Source of the DNA: Acidobacteriota bacterium
Lineage (GTDB): Bacteria; Acidobacteriota; Terriglobia; Terriglobales; Acidobacteriaceae
Reading direction: 5' to 3'
Assembly (NCBI GenBank): GCA_016196065.1
Contig: JACPYL010000010.1
Location: 434,001-498,000 of the forward strand
DNA: 64,000 nt
Below the pieces are notes generated by a model. It saw only the letters and a program-made list of their open reading frames with translations. It was not told the origin of the DNA and did not search any database. Positions 36,960 to 46,040 of this stretch are shown here, piece by piece. How positions within the stretch are numbered: the stretch's first letter is position 1; every line of letters begins with the position of its first letter. The position numbers were made by a program, and so were the translations under genes.

Positions 36960-36989
36960 TGTTCTGCCGTGGGTCCCCTGGTGGTCTTA
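36960..36989 (+). promoter_or_regulatory. Predicted ECF-type promoter, small secreted protein
   Basis: Plus strand: TGTTCTGC, 16-bp spacer, GTCTTA. The -10-like box ends 32 bp before the ATG at 37022, leaving room for a short leader with its GGAGG ribosome site. This is the best spaced of the five matching sites. Confidence 0.65.
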
Positions 36990-37021
36990 AGCAGTGATGG
37001 GTATCTCCCAGGAGGATGACA

Positions 37022-37468
37022 ATGAACACGAAAATTCGATTTGCAGGTCTTGCAGCGATGCTAACACTGGCAATCATGGCGTCAGCCAGTCCGATGTGGG
37101 GGCAGCAACTGAATGCCCGCAAAGATAAAACCATTAACGGTGTCCAGGCAGAATTGCGCGGCAATTTCCGCGTAAAAGGCGGTTCAACTCGTCTGAACTC
37201 TGAACTGGACAACATCAATATTCCGGTCGGGACCAAGGTTGCATTCTGCCTCCTTCAAAACGGAGTGAAAACTCTTCTGGGAGTTGGGCAGGTTGCCATG
37301 GTCGCGGGTGTCCCCACCGCAGTCGTTGAACTCAATACCAACGATGGAGACACAGTACCGACGGTTCTCGCCGGGGACGTCCTTCAAGCGCGCCAAAAGA
37401 AAATCGCGCCCTTCAAGACTGCACCCAATTGCGGATCGGCCTTGCTGTTGTCGGCCGCCTTCCAATAA
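37022..37468 (+). CDS. Small secreted protein, predicted ECF-regulon member
   Basis: 148 aa from the ATG at 37022. The ATG at 37016 is too close to the GGAGG to be used. Signal peptide (RFAGLAAMLTLAIMASASPMWG). The mature part is beta-rich with two Cys (KVAFCLLQNGVKTLLG and TAPNCGSALLL) that could form a disulfide, and a core NIPVGTKVAFCLLQNG ... VGQVAMVAGVPTAVVELNTNDGDTVPTV. No known family is recognised. It is transcribed away from the CHAT gene and has a promoter site matching the sigma gene's own. Confidence 0.72.
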   Translation: MNTKIRFAGLAAMLTLAIMASASPMWGQQLNARKDKTINGVQAELRGNFRVKGGSTRLNSELDNINIPVGTKVAFCLLQNGVKTLLGVGQVAMVAGVPTAVVELNTNDGDTVPTVLAGDVLQARQKKIAPFKTAPNCGSALLLSAAFQ

Positions 37469-37478
37469 CGGACATAAC

Positions 37479-37504
37479 CGAGGGAGTAGTAACCTACTCC
37501 CTCG
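37479..37504. terminator. Hairpin between convergent genes
   Basis: An 11-bp perfect stem, CGAGGGAGTAG with CTACTCCCTCG around TAAC, 10 bp after the small secreted gene. No long U-tract on either side. It probably acts as a bidirectional stop between this gene and the DUF5916 gene. Confidence 0.7.
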
Positions 37505-37603
37505 TTCACCATCCATAGCTGCCGCCAGATATCGCCCACCGACTAGCCGTTCCCCGAAGACCAATCCGACACTTTCCGCTGCACCCGCCGTGGGGACGAA
37601 ACC

Positions 37604-39901
37604 CTACCTCCTGAAAGTCCAGCGGAGCTTTACGGCAACCACGTCGCTGAGCGGAATGATACTGATGTCGTGCGGATCCACGATCAAGCGCTGCCAGCCC
37701 CGATTCCAAACAATGAAGAGGTCGTTGCCAGGCCTGATCGTCCAGCGCAGACGGGTATTCGTGCCTATGTTCTGTGACTCGGTGTCGTACTGCACAAAGC
37801 TGCTGAGAACAAGGTTGGGAGTCCACGCATAGGCTCCCTGCAGTTGCCACAAACGCTGGACGAAGTTTCCTTCGGGGAGGCGTCCAAAATCATTTTCCGT
37901 GTCGGCTTCGAGCTGTACTCGGCCTTTTGGGGATGTCCACTTCAGGTAGTTTTCCCACTGTGTGAGGTGGCCGTTATAGAACGATCCAAACCAGGTCGTC
38001 ATTCCAAACTGTAATGGCCGGTGAGCGCTGGTCTGTGCTTCGAGGCGGTACCGGGTGAACTCGTAGGAACCGGGCCGGATTGTCACCCCGTGCGCGATTT
38101 CAAAAGGTACTGACAGAGTCTCACCATGTGGGTTCCAGTTGAATTCAAAACGGTCGCCAGATTCAAAACGCACATTGATAGGCGCCATGAAATATTCCCA
38201 AGACTCCAGGACGCCTCGCGGGTCGGTGTACCGGACGTATTCATTCTCGAAGAACTCCTGGCGAATCCACCGGAATGGACCATCCTTGGAAGGTCGCGGT
38301 TGGTACGCGCAAGAGGCAGATGTCCGCCTCGTGCCGGGACGGGGAAGGAATCCGAGCAACGGTTCCAGCGCTTCTCCGTACTGGTTCACGCTCGTGGCGC
38401 AATCGAATAGGTCGTTGGGATAATCGGCGCTGAAACCCCAGCCCATCCTGCTGCCGCGCCCGACATCACCTTGAGTGGTTGCGGTCCACGCACCAAACTG
38501 CAGATTCTTGTTTCTTAGAAATTTTGAAGTTCGCCAAACTGCGTCGATTCCCGCCAGCGTGTTGTTTCGGTGCCCAGCCGGGTCGCCATGAGTCACGATG
38601 GCTCCTACGCGGAGGTTTTCGTTGAGGTCGTAAGAAATCCGACCAGCGAACAGATTTGTACCCGGGACCACGGCGGAGGGCAGTCCAAGATCTTGCACGA
38701 CTTGGTCGGGCACCGTGGTTTCTCGCGTCTGCACATCGAGAACAGCAAGATTCCATTTTCCAACCCGCCCATTTAGTTTGACGCCGGCATCGATGGGAAT
38801 CTGCGCGCCGTCAAGCAGGCCTACGTTTCGGCTAAAGAATGGGATGAACGTCTCTCCGAGATTCAGACCAAAAGTGTATTGGTTCGCCCCCTCAAGGAAG
38901 AAGGAGCGCTTTTCCGGGAAGAAGAGCGGGAAGCGAGTGAGTTTGATCTGCCGCGTGTCTACTTCCGTCTCGGCAAAGTCGGTGTTGGCGGTGAATACAG
39001 TAACCAGTTGCGGAGTAAGTTTCCAGGTGATCTCGCCGCCGAAGGCCCCCTGCCATGCTCGTCCGGGTCCATCTCCGTAGGATTGTGTGGTTTTTCCTGT
39101 CGCGTACGGTGTGATTTCGATCCCTTTTCCCTGTTGCAGTTCTCCGATGCCCGTCAACATTCCGGCGCGGCTGAGATCGTACAGAAATGAATCAAGGGTT
39201 GGGGATGACCAGCGCAACCAGAGTCGTTCACGGGGCACAAATCGTTCCAGATTTAGTCCCCAATCGTTCAGGCCGGGCGTGAAGCTCAGAGTGCGCGATG
39301 GAATGAAAATCTCCGCCGACCAGCCATCCGGCGTCCTCGCGGTTCGCGCATCCCAAATGCCGTCCCAATCCAATGATGCGCTCTCCGACCTGGAAATCAA
39401 ACCATCGACACGCGCTGCGGCCGCGTTGATTTGGAAGAAGTATCCCGTGCGACGGTCGCCGTAGGTATCCAGCACGATGCTTACCGTGTCGTCACCGGCC
39501 ATGTCACCGTCGCGTCGCATTGTGTGGACGGCGATACGGCGTGGGTCTGGATCTTTACAAATGAAGCCAAAGTAGATCCGGTCGGTAGTCACGACGACTT
39601 GCACCGACGTTTCGTAAGATGTCACTCCCCCCGGCTTCGGCGCTTGTTGCACGAGCTTCATCAGCGGCGCGGCCCGCCAAACCGGTTCGTCCAATAGACC
39701 GTCTAGTGTGATCGAAGGGGATGAAGTGACAGAGACACTTGTTGTGGGCACATCATCCGCACGGGCGCCTGCCGCAGTAGCAATGGTCAACAGTCCATAA
39801 AAGAACAATTGCCATCCGATTCGTTGTCGGCTGAGATAGGTGGGGACTGATTTGACAGACACTGGTTCCGATGTGCCTCGCCTATGGCAGATTTCGGGCA
39901 T
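37604..39901 (-). CDS. DUF5916 outer-membrane protein with CBM9-like domain (second copy)
   Basis: 765 aa. The start is uncertain: ATG at 39901, or GTG at 39862 with AGGCGAGG upstream. A hydrophobic signal follows (WQLFFYGLLTIATAAGARA). The CBM9-like part reads TTDRIYFGFICKDPDPRRIAVHTMRRD and DDTVSIVLDTYGDRRTGYFFQIN. The DUF5916 part carries ANTDFAETEVDTRQIKLTRFPLFFPEKRSFFLEGANQYTFGL, and a beta-barrel follows. It shares the order and motifs of the protein at 28332 but is clearly a diverged paralogue. Ligand unknown. It shows no ECF-type site upstream. Confidence 0.85.
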   Translation of the reverse strand: MPEICHRRGTSEPVSVKSVPTYLSRQRIGWQLFFYGLLTIATAAGARADDVPTTSVSVTSSPSITLDGLLDEPVWRAAPLMKLVQQAPKPGGVTSYETSVQVVVTTDRIYFGFICKDPDPRRIAVHTMRRDGDMAGDDTVSIVLDTYGDRRTGYFFQINAAAARVDGLISRSESASLDWDGIWDARTARTPDGWSAEIFIPSRTLSFTPGLNDWGLNLERFVPRERLWLRWSSPTLDSFLYDLSRAGMLTGIGELQQGKGIEITPYATGKTTQSYGDGPGRAWQGAFGGEITWKLTPQLVTVFTANTDFAETEVDTRQIKLTRFPLFFPEKRSFFLEGANQYTFGLNLGETFIPFFSRNVGLLDGAQIPIDAGVKLNGRVGKWNLAVLDVQTRETTVPDQVVQDLGLPSAVVPGTNLFAGRISYDLNENLRVGAIVTHGDPAGHRNNTLAGIDAVWRTSKFLRNKNLQFGAWTATTQGDVGRGSRMGWGFSADYPNDLFDCATSVNQYGEALEPLLGFLPRPGTRRTSASCAYQPRPSKDGPFRWIRQEFFENEYVRYTDPRGVLESWEYFMAPINVRFESGDRFEFNWNPHGETLSVPFEIAHGVTIRPGSYEFTRYRLEAQTSAHRPLQFGMTTWFGSFYNGHLTQWENYLKWTSPKGRVQLEADTENDFGRLPEGNFVQRLWQLQGAYAWTPNLVLSSFVQYDTESQNIGTNTRLRWTIRPGNDLFIVWNRGWQRLIVDPHDISIIPLSDVVAVKLRWTFRR

Positions 39902-39964
39902 GCCGCGTCGCCGTCACGAGTGCCACTGTCATTGGTTCGGTTATTGTTGAGTTGGTTTCTGAGT

Positions 39965-40900
39965 TCATTTCGCTGAGTTTGTATTGTCGAGCGCGGTTCG
40001 CAATCCTTTCGCGAGTTTTAGGGCATCGTCATTAGCCCAGAAGTGCATATAGAAGAGCCTCGGCACGTCGTCCAGCGCGTGGCTGTGCAGAGCTACGATT
40101 TGAACACCGCTGTCATTTAAGGCCTTCATAACGGCTCCAACCTCTTTGCCCGTCATCGCGAAATCTCCAGCGATCGCAGCACGTCCATTTCCGGTCGGCT
40201 GGAAATTGATGACGGTGCCTGCCCCCATCGACGGTGGTGTATCCATGCCTTCTTCGGTGAGCTTTTCTGCACGTGGCACGCTGAAGTGGAGCACGCCGCC
40301 GCTCACGTTGCCGGGACGACCCATGATCTTTTCCACTGCGACTACGTCGAATCCAAGATCTGCCGCAGTCTCTTTTGTGCCGCCGCCTTGGGGAAGAGGC
40401 GTCTTGGTAAGCCCGACCGCTTCCTTGATTGTCCGGGCCATCTTTACCGGATCACCGTGCCCGCCCATGTGGACATAGATAATCTTTGGCGATTCGCCGA
40501 TCAAATGGTTGTGGATCGCGGTGACTTCGATTCCTCCGTCTAGCAGAGCCTTGATCACAGGAGCGGCTTCGACTTCAGTTAGGACGAGATCGCCCATGAC
40601 CATCGCATCGTTGTCACCAACGTGGTGGAAAGCAGCCCAAGCGCCGAGGGCAAGGCCCGGTTTGATTTCAGCATCTCCAAGAGTGACATGAAGGTCCTTG
40701 CGCGGCATGTTGAAACGGACGACGCCTCCCGGCAGGTTGGCTCCAGGAAATCCGAAGACTACTTCGACCGCCTTCCATTCCTCGGCCGCCTTCGGGTCTC
40801 CCGTGGTCTGGGCCAGAGCGCTTGCGGGGAGGGAGACGACAAGCGTGACTATCGCCGCTAAAGTGCATGTCCGCATGAATGACAGCTTTGCGTGTTTCAT
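39965..40900 (-). CDS. Secreted protein with two DUF1259 domains
   Basis: 311 aa from the ATG at 40900, preceded by GAGAGGAA. Signal peptide (RTCTLAAIVTLVVSLPASALA). Two similar halves: residues about 35-150 (VEVVFGFPGANLPGGVVRFNMPRKDLHVTLGD ... VTAIHNHLIGESPKIIYVHMGGHGDPVKMA) and about 180-305 (VEKIMGRPGNVSGGVLHFSVPRAEK ... QIVALHSHALDDVPRLFYMHFWANDDALKLA). Each half has an H-x-H motif, HNH or HSH, followed by H within about 14 residues, as in the LppY/LpqO-type DUF1259 family. Metal binding is likely but unproven. Function unknown. Confidence 0.85.
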   Translation of the reverse strand: MKHAKLSFMRTCTLAAIVTLVVSLPASALAQTTGDPKAAEEWKAVEVVFGFPGANLPGGVVRFNMPRKDLHVTLGDAEIKPGLALGAWAAFHHVGDNDAMVMGDLVLTEVEAAPVIKALLDGGIEVTAIHNHLIGESPKIIYVHMGGHGDPVKMARTIKEAVGLTKTPLPQGGGTKETAADLGFDVVAVEKIMGRPGNVSGGVLHFSVPRAEKLTEEGMDTPPSMGAGTVINFQPTGNGRAAIAGDFAMTGKEVGAVMKALNDSGVQIVALHSHALDDVPRLFYMHFWANDDALKLAKGLRTALDNTNSAK

Positions 40901-40958
40901 ATCTGTTCCTCTCATTTGCTATTGCGCTTGGTTTGGGTCACCTGCCGTGCACTTCGCG

Positions 40959-42176
40959 CTAGTGTTTGTAGATGGTCGTGTCGTGGTGATAATTTCGCCA
41001 GTCGAACCAATAGTCTTTGAGAGCGGGCACTCGATCGAGACATTTGCCCTGCGAAGGTCCTGACGTCGCACAGCCCTGAAAATTCCATTCGCTGTTTGTG
41101 GCTGTATCGAGCAGGGTCCAGTCTTTGGTTTCGCTTTTCAGAAAGAATTCGGTTTCCTTGCCATCCACGCGGCCGACGAATACGCGAAACGATTTCTTAT
41201 CTTTGCCAACCACGAGCAGAAGCGGAGTTCCGTGCAGGTGGTCGACGATTGGAGCCTGTTTCACAACGCTGTCCCAGGGATACGCGCGGGCGGCGCCGCC
41301 GATCTCGATGCCGACGACAACGTCCCGCGATTTCAATTCAGTTCCCGGAAAGCTGATCACGACCGGCAGTTTGGCTACTTCGGGTTCCCAGTTGGCGTCG
41401 TATTCTTTGGTGAATTTCGCGACCGGCGCCAGCACTTTGCCATCGGAGACTTCGGATTTCCACTGGCCAAAAGTCAGTTCGTCGCTCGCGACAAGTTCAA
41501 GCGCAGAGCCCTTGAGCGGACCATAGATGGCTTTGCCGGTGATCTGCTGCCACCAGGTGCCGGTCTCCTTGTCGCGCATGAGGAAGTTCTGGTTGTTGAT
41601 CCCGGCAAGGTAAAAATGCAGGACCCTTCCATTCGCCGTTCGTGTCCACACCAGACCGGTGTGACAGAGCGTTCAATACGTAGCCACGATCGGGACGCCG
41701 CCGACGGCGTCATTCACGATGTGGTGGTAGGCCATTTCGCTGATGGGATAAGCGCGCGCGTCGCCACTGAAGGCAACCGTCATGATCATTTCGCCGGCAT
41801 CGAGTTTGCTCTTCGCCGCGCTTTCAAAACGGACGTCGTCGACGGGGTGGAACATCCATTCGAAGTAGTTGATCCGCGCCATGACAGCGGAGAAAGACAC
41901 AAGCACCATTGCAACGACGAGCAGAGTCCTGCGCCAGATGCCGACGCTGCGCCAAAGCGTGAGCGCAAGCGCGAGGCACAGAAGGCCAGTGAAGATGGTT
42001 GCGATCGGAGCCCGCTGACGAGTCGCCATCGCCCACCACAGCGCCCGCGGCGCCTGATAGGCAAAAGGACGAATGACGAAGGCGGGAAAAAAGAACAACG
42101 CGATCGTTATGAGCGCCGAAACGGAGAACAGCATCCAAAGCCAAGGGGAACTTCGACGCGGTGGTTTCGCCAGCAT
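40959..42176 (-). CDS. DUF3179 membrane protein, candidate selenoprotein (in-frame UGA read as Sec)
   Basis: One frame runs from the ATG at 42176 (or 42233) to the stop at 40959, interrupted only by TGA at 41675-41673. Residues 1-120 have three transmembrane helices (WLWMLFSVSALITIALFFFPAFVI, IATIFTGLLCLALALTLW, TLLVVAMVLVSFSAVMA). The rest is a DUF3179 domain: GDARAYPISEMAYHHIVNDAVGGVPIVATY, then TGA, then TLCHTGLVWTR ... FYLAGINNQNFLMRDKETGTWWQQI. Ordinary members have a C-x-x-C exactly here. The TGA replaces the first Cys, giving U-T-L-C. A SECIS-like hairpin with a GGUCU loop follows. With Sec at residue 168 the protein has 405 residues. The alternative is a nonsense mutation or base error at a Cys codon. 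Confidence 0.72.
41644..41675 (-). promoter_or_regulatory. Candidate bacterial SECIS element
   Basis: Reading the minus strand from the UGA (41675), bases 11-32 fold as GUC-ACACC-(GGUCU)-GGUGU-G-GAC: a 5-bp upper stem, one bulged G and a 3-bp lower stem. The loop GGUCU has the same bases as the apical loop of the E. coli fdhF SECIS that SelB binds. It lies 18 nt after the first base of the UGA, against about 21 in fdhF. The stem codes for conserved residues as well, so selection cannot be separated by eye. Confidence 0.65.
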
Positions 42177-42300
42177 GGGTAACGGGCCTCTAGTAACGTA
42201 AGTCCTTAATTCCGCTGTTTTGATGCCGAACATCGATTTTACAGAACTTGGCGGAACGTGGCTTCGTTACATAGTCGCTTTGATCTCACCCAGCCGCTGC

Positions 42301-43635
42301 CTAGCTCCCAGGTGCCCGATCGAGAATGGTCTCGGTGGCAGGGTCCCAATACTGTTTCTTGCCCGACCAGTAAGCCTCCGCAGCCATCATGGCAGCCACC
42401 GAGTGCGCGAAGCCGTCCTGCACGGTGCAAACGGGTTGTTGCCGCGTGCGCATGCACTCGAGCCAATTGGTCATGTGTCCCAGCGACAGATCATCGATGC
42501 CCATGGGCGGGAGCTTGGTGTCCCCAGGGAGGAGAATGTATTTCGCGGCTCTAGCCTCGTCGATGTCGAGGTTGTCCTCATGATTTCCTTTCTCTTCGAC
42601 CAATTGGTATCGCGGACTGCCTTCGCCTCCAATGTTCATTAGTGTCGATTTTTTCCCCATGAAGCGGGTGAAGCTTGGAGAATCGTTGCCGAAGCTGGTT
42701 GAGTAGCTCACCAGAAAGCCCTTGGGATATTCCAGCAAGGCTTGAAACGTATCGGGATTCTCCCGGCCATCGCGCCACGCAAAAATGCCGCCGTTAGCGA
42801 CCACGGAGCGGGGAAAGCTGTCCTTCATGAACCAGTGCACGAGGTCGGTTGCGTGGCTCATCCATTGATCGGGAATGCCGCTGGAGAATTCCTTGTACAG
42901 GCGGAATTCGCAATAGACTTTGGGATCAAAGGGGCGATAGGGTTTGGTGAGCAGCCATTTTCGCCAATCTGTATCCTGTTCTCGCACTAGCTTCGACTCC
43001 TCGCGCCCACGCCACCGCGGGCCGTGGTAATTCCAGACAATTTCCACCTTGCTCACATCTCCGAGCACGCCGGTCCGAACCAAATCGTGGGCTGCTTGCG
43101 GATACGGTTCGCTGCGATGCTGCGTCCCCACTTGTACAATCCTTTTCGATTTGATGGTCGCATCGCGGGCCGCCTTTGCTTCTGCCAGCACGTTGCCCAT
43201 CGGCTTTTCCACGTAGGCGTCCTTGCCGGCCTCTACCACCATTTTCAAGATGGGCGAGTGGGAGTGCTCGGGTGTGGAAATAATCACGGCGTCGACGTCT
43301 TTCAAAGCCAGCACGTCGTCTAAATACTGATACGCGCGTGGAGCACGGCCGTAATACTTTGTATTCGCCGCGACCGCCTTCTCGCGGTTCAGTCGCCACA
43401 GATCACACACCGTAGTGATTTCCACATTTTGGCTGGTCTTCAGTTGAGAAGCGATTAAGCCCAATTCCCCGCCACGGTTCCCGATGCCGATGTGGCACAA
43501 GGAAATCCGATCGTTGGCACCCAGAATCCTGTCGTATGAAAGAGCTGTGCTCGCGAACGCCGCACCTCCGGCAACCAGCGCTGCCGACTTGGTCAAGAAT
43601 TTTCTCCGATCGATGCTTTGTTCCGAGTCGCTCAT
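42301..43635 (-). CDS. Gfo/Idh/MocA family oxidoreductase with Tat signal
   Basis: 444 aa from the ATG at 43635 with AAGGAG 8 bp upstream. The N-terminus has a Tat-type signal (SIDRRKFLTKSAALVAGGAAFA), so it is exported folded. The Rossmann part is ISLCHIGIGNRGGELGLIASQL. The catalytic region EKP follows in AYVEKPMGNVLAEAKAARDA, and the C-terminal domain has SGIPDQWMSHATDLVHWFMKD, with the conserved DxxxH. Exported members usually act on sugars or glycosides with a tightly bound NAD(P). Its neighbours upstream are a GH42-like hydrolase and a deacetylase-like protein, so a polysaccharide-processing role is likely. Confidence 0.9.
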   Translation of the reverse strand: MSDSEQSIDRRKFLTKSAALVAGGAAFASTALSYDRILGANDRISLCHIGIGNRGGELGLIASQLKTSQNVEITTVCDLWRLNREKAVAANTKYYGRAPRAYQYLDDVLALKDVDAVIISTPEHSHSPILKMVVEAGKDAYVEKPMGNVLAEAKAARDATIKSKRIVQVGTQHRSEPYPQAAHDLVRTGVLGDVSKVEIVWNYHGPRWRGREESKLVREQDTDWRKWLLTKPYRPFDPKVYCEFRLYKEFSSGIPDQWMSHATDLVHWFMKDSFPRSVVANGGIFAWRDGRENPDTFQALLEYPKGFLVSYSTSFGNDSPSFTRFMGKKSTLMNIGGEGSPRYQLVEEKGNHEDNLDIDEARAAKYILLPGDTKLPPMGIDDLSLGHMTNWLECMRTRQQPVCTVQDGFAHSVAAMMAAEAYWSGKKQYWDPATETILDRAPGS

Positions 43636-43829
43636 GCCTGTTCTCCTTGGCCAACCAAGTTTCCAATTGCCTCTATGGCGCCGCAATCATGCCAGAACCA
43701 CCGGCCCATGGGGGCCGAGGCGTCCGCGTCAGACGAGATTGCCCTTCGGCCAGATGATTGACCTTTGTATCGCTAGCGCGGTTCAGATTAAATCATTGGC
43801 AACGCACTCTCTTCGTTGCCGGGAGTGCC

Positions 43830-45998
43830 TCACTCGAGTTCGATCTTCGCGAGCCCATAAATGCTTACCTCGCTGAGGTCGAGAGTCAACATCTGACGCC
43901 CCGCCGTGTTCACGGCTGTGTATTTCATTGGGTTCATCTCGTTGAGCGTTCCATTCCATGTCACGCTTCGAGCGGTCTTTCCGCGAGGTATCGCCACCTG
44001 CACCTTCAAGTGCTGCGCAGGCGTGATCGATCCGTCCACCGTCACGTCGTAATTGACGACGTGGAGCAGCATCCATCGATTGTTTTTTTCCATCATCGTG
44101 GTAATTTCGACGAACGGAGCTGCGGGTGTAAGGCGCGTCACACGTGTGCCGAGACTCTCCCGCACTTTGCCGGCAACTTGCTCGAGAAGGTGGCGCAACT
44201 CGGGATCGATGCGGTTCCGCGTATAGCCTTCTGGGATGTCAGCAAAGACGTCGGCCATCGTCGGACCAAATGTCGTGTAGTCCCCATGCGACTTCATAGA
44301 GATGAGGAACCGGGATGCCGGCATCTTCACGGGGACGAATACCATCTGCCCCTTGCCGAGCTTGCGTGTGACCTCGGCGTCAGGATACTGTCCGCCGCCC
44401 AGTGCTTGCGCCAGCGGAATCTGATGTTGAGAAAGGCCGTACTGGTCTTTGCTGCCGCTGGCACCTAAAACGAGCAGGGTGCCTCCAGTCTTGGCATATC
44501 GCACGAGCGCGCGCTGGTTCTCCGCGCTCATCAGCGGAAGGTAGGGAACGACCACCATATCGAATTGGTTGATCTTCGGACTCGATAAATCGTCTTCGGT
44601 CAGCATGACGTGCGCGATCCCGTTGTCCGCCAGCACGCGCGATGCACTAAACGCAAAACTCAACTCATCCGCGAGATACTGTCGCAATGAGGCGACCACT
44701 GCGACGTTCGCATGCATTCTCACGTTGCGCAGGCTCTCCTCGTTCGCCTTCAGAAAGCGATACATCTGAGTGGCACCCGCGGGTGTCAATCTTTTTTCCC
44801 GGAAGATAGCGTGATTCGCTACGGCTTCCGCGATGTTGATCTGGGCCATGGCATTCAAGCAACTCTCGGTAGGGTGGGGGAAAATCGGCGGCGTAATTTC
44901 GGTCGCATACACGATCTCCGGTTTGCCATGCGTGGCTGCGGCCAGGAACTTGAACGCCGGACTATTCGTGATTTTTGTGCCCTGGTCGTCTTTACGCGGA
45001 GCGGCATCGAGGAATTCCTGGACTTCGGAGTAAATGAAGTCGTCATATCCGTCGCGGCCAAGCATCTCCATGTTGCCGGCCGCGTCATAGCTGATCGGGC
45101 CGTAGCCGAACCCGCCAAACACATTTCCTGAAATCATGAAATTGGGGTTGTACTTCCGGGCAACTTCGCGCAGGCGATGATGGAATTCCGCTACCGAATA
45201 GCCACGGAAGGTATTCCATTCCGACCAGAATGGTTCTCCGCGCTTCTTCGGCAGCGCGATGTTGTCGTAGTCATCTGCACCATACTTAGCATGTGCCACT
45301 TTCGCTGGAAGGTTCTTCTTCAGATAGGCAGCGAAGTTCCGTTTGCAGTACCCGCAATAGCACGTTCCACCGGCGATCTGCGTCCAGTCGATGTAGGAGC
45401 CGTCGATCCCAGTTTCCGCCTGCGCTCGTATCCGGCCCTCCATCAGCCGGGTAAAGTGCGGATTGTTGGGGCAACCCCAGGTTTCGAACTCGTTCGTTGT
45501 CTCCTGGCCGTAGGGGGCATAGCGATAGTGAGGAAAACTGCCGTCGGGTCGAACGGTGATCCACGTCGTCGGGTCGTCTACTGGTTTGGGCCCGAGGTAG
45601 TCCTCGTAGTCCTTCCAGCCTTCGCGCCAGAATTGCAGCATTCGGAGCTGTTCTTTCTGGGGAGTGTCCTGGTTGGACGCCGAACGCCCATGCAGTGAAC
45701 TCGTAAGGTATCGAAGAACGATGTAGCCTTTGTCGTGCAAGGCGCGATTGTTTGCCTTGGCCTGTTCCATCCCGTGATTGAATTCTTCGCGACTCACGTC
45801 TTCGAAGCTGGGCGCGCCGCTTCCAAACGTGATGGTCATGTTGTTCGTCTTCAGGAATTCCAGGTCCGCTTTCTGTCCCAGCCGCCAATGTCCCCAGTCT
45901 GTGTCCGGTGTCCATGTTCCAGGTTTATCTTGCGCGAACGTGACCATCAATGCCGCAACGATAAGAAGTGCGTATCTGACTATGAGTTTGGATCGCAT
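43830..45998 (-). CDS. GH42-like glycoside hydrolase with trimerisation-type domain, secreted
   Basis: 722 aa from the ATG at 45998 with AGGAGG upstream. Signal peptide (LIVRYALLIVAALMVTFA). The N-terminal TIM-barrel region includes YIVLRYLTSSLHGRSA, DGSYIDWTQIAGGTCYCGYCKRNFAAYLKKNL (a C-x-C-x2-C cluster that may bind zinc, as in several GH42-like enzymes) and FWSEWNTFRGYSVAEFHHRLREVA. The later part resembles the beta-galactosidase trimerisation (amidotransferase-like) domain: VVVPYLPLMSAENQRALVRYAKTGGTLLVLG. A final beta domain follows. The sugar substrate is unknown, and assignment to a specific CAZy family is not safe. Confidence 0.72.
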   Translation of the reverse strand: MRSKLIVRYALLIVAALMVTFAQDKPGTWTPDTDWGHWRLGQKADLEFLKTNNMTITFGSGAPSFEDVSREEFNHGMEQAKANNRALHDKGYIVLRYLTSSLHGRSASNQDTPQKEQLRMLQFWREGWKDYEDYLGPKPVDDPTTWITVRPDGSFPHYRYAPYGQETTNEFETWGCPNNPHFTRLMEGRIRAQAETGIDGSYIDWTQIAGGTCYCGYCKRNFAAYLKKNLPAKVAHAKYGADDYDNIALPKKRGEPFWSEWNTFRGYSVAEFHHRLREVARKYNPNFMISGNVFGGFGYGPISYDAAGNMEMLGRDGYDDFIYSEVQEFLDAAPRKDDQGTKITNSPAFKFLAAATHGKPEIVYATEITPPIFPHPTESCLNAMAQINIAEAVANHAIFREKRLTPAGATQMYRFLKANEESLRNVRMHANVAVVASLRQYLADELSFAFSASRVLADNGIAHVMLTEDDLSSPKINQFDMVVVPYLPLMSAENQRALVRYAKTGGTLLVLGASGSKDQYGLSQHQIPLAQALGGGQYPDAEVTRKLGKGQMVFVPVKMPASRFLISMKSHGDYTTFGPTMADVFADIPEGYTRNRIDPELRHLLEQVAGKVRESLGTRVTRLTPAAPFVEITTMMEKNNRWMLLHVVNYDVTVDGSITPAQHLKVQVAIPRGKTARSVTWNGTLNEMNPMKYTAVNTAGRQMLTLDLSEVSIYGLAKIELE

Positions 45999-46040
45999 AC
46001 TGCCTCCTGTGTTTCCGACAGCTCTGCATTGCAAGATTGC

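Noticed and set aside
41644..41675. Simple pseudogene reading of the DUF3179 gene
   Set aside because: Both halves are intact and conserved on either side of one TGA at a conserved Cys, with a SECIS-like hairpin. I kept the selenoprotein reading but marked the doubt.
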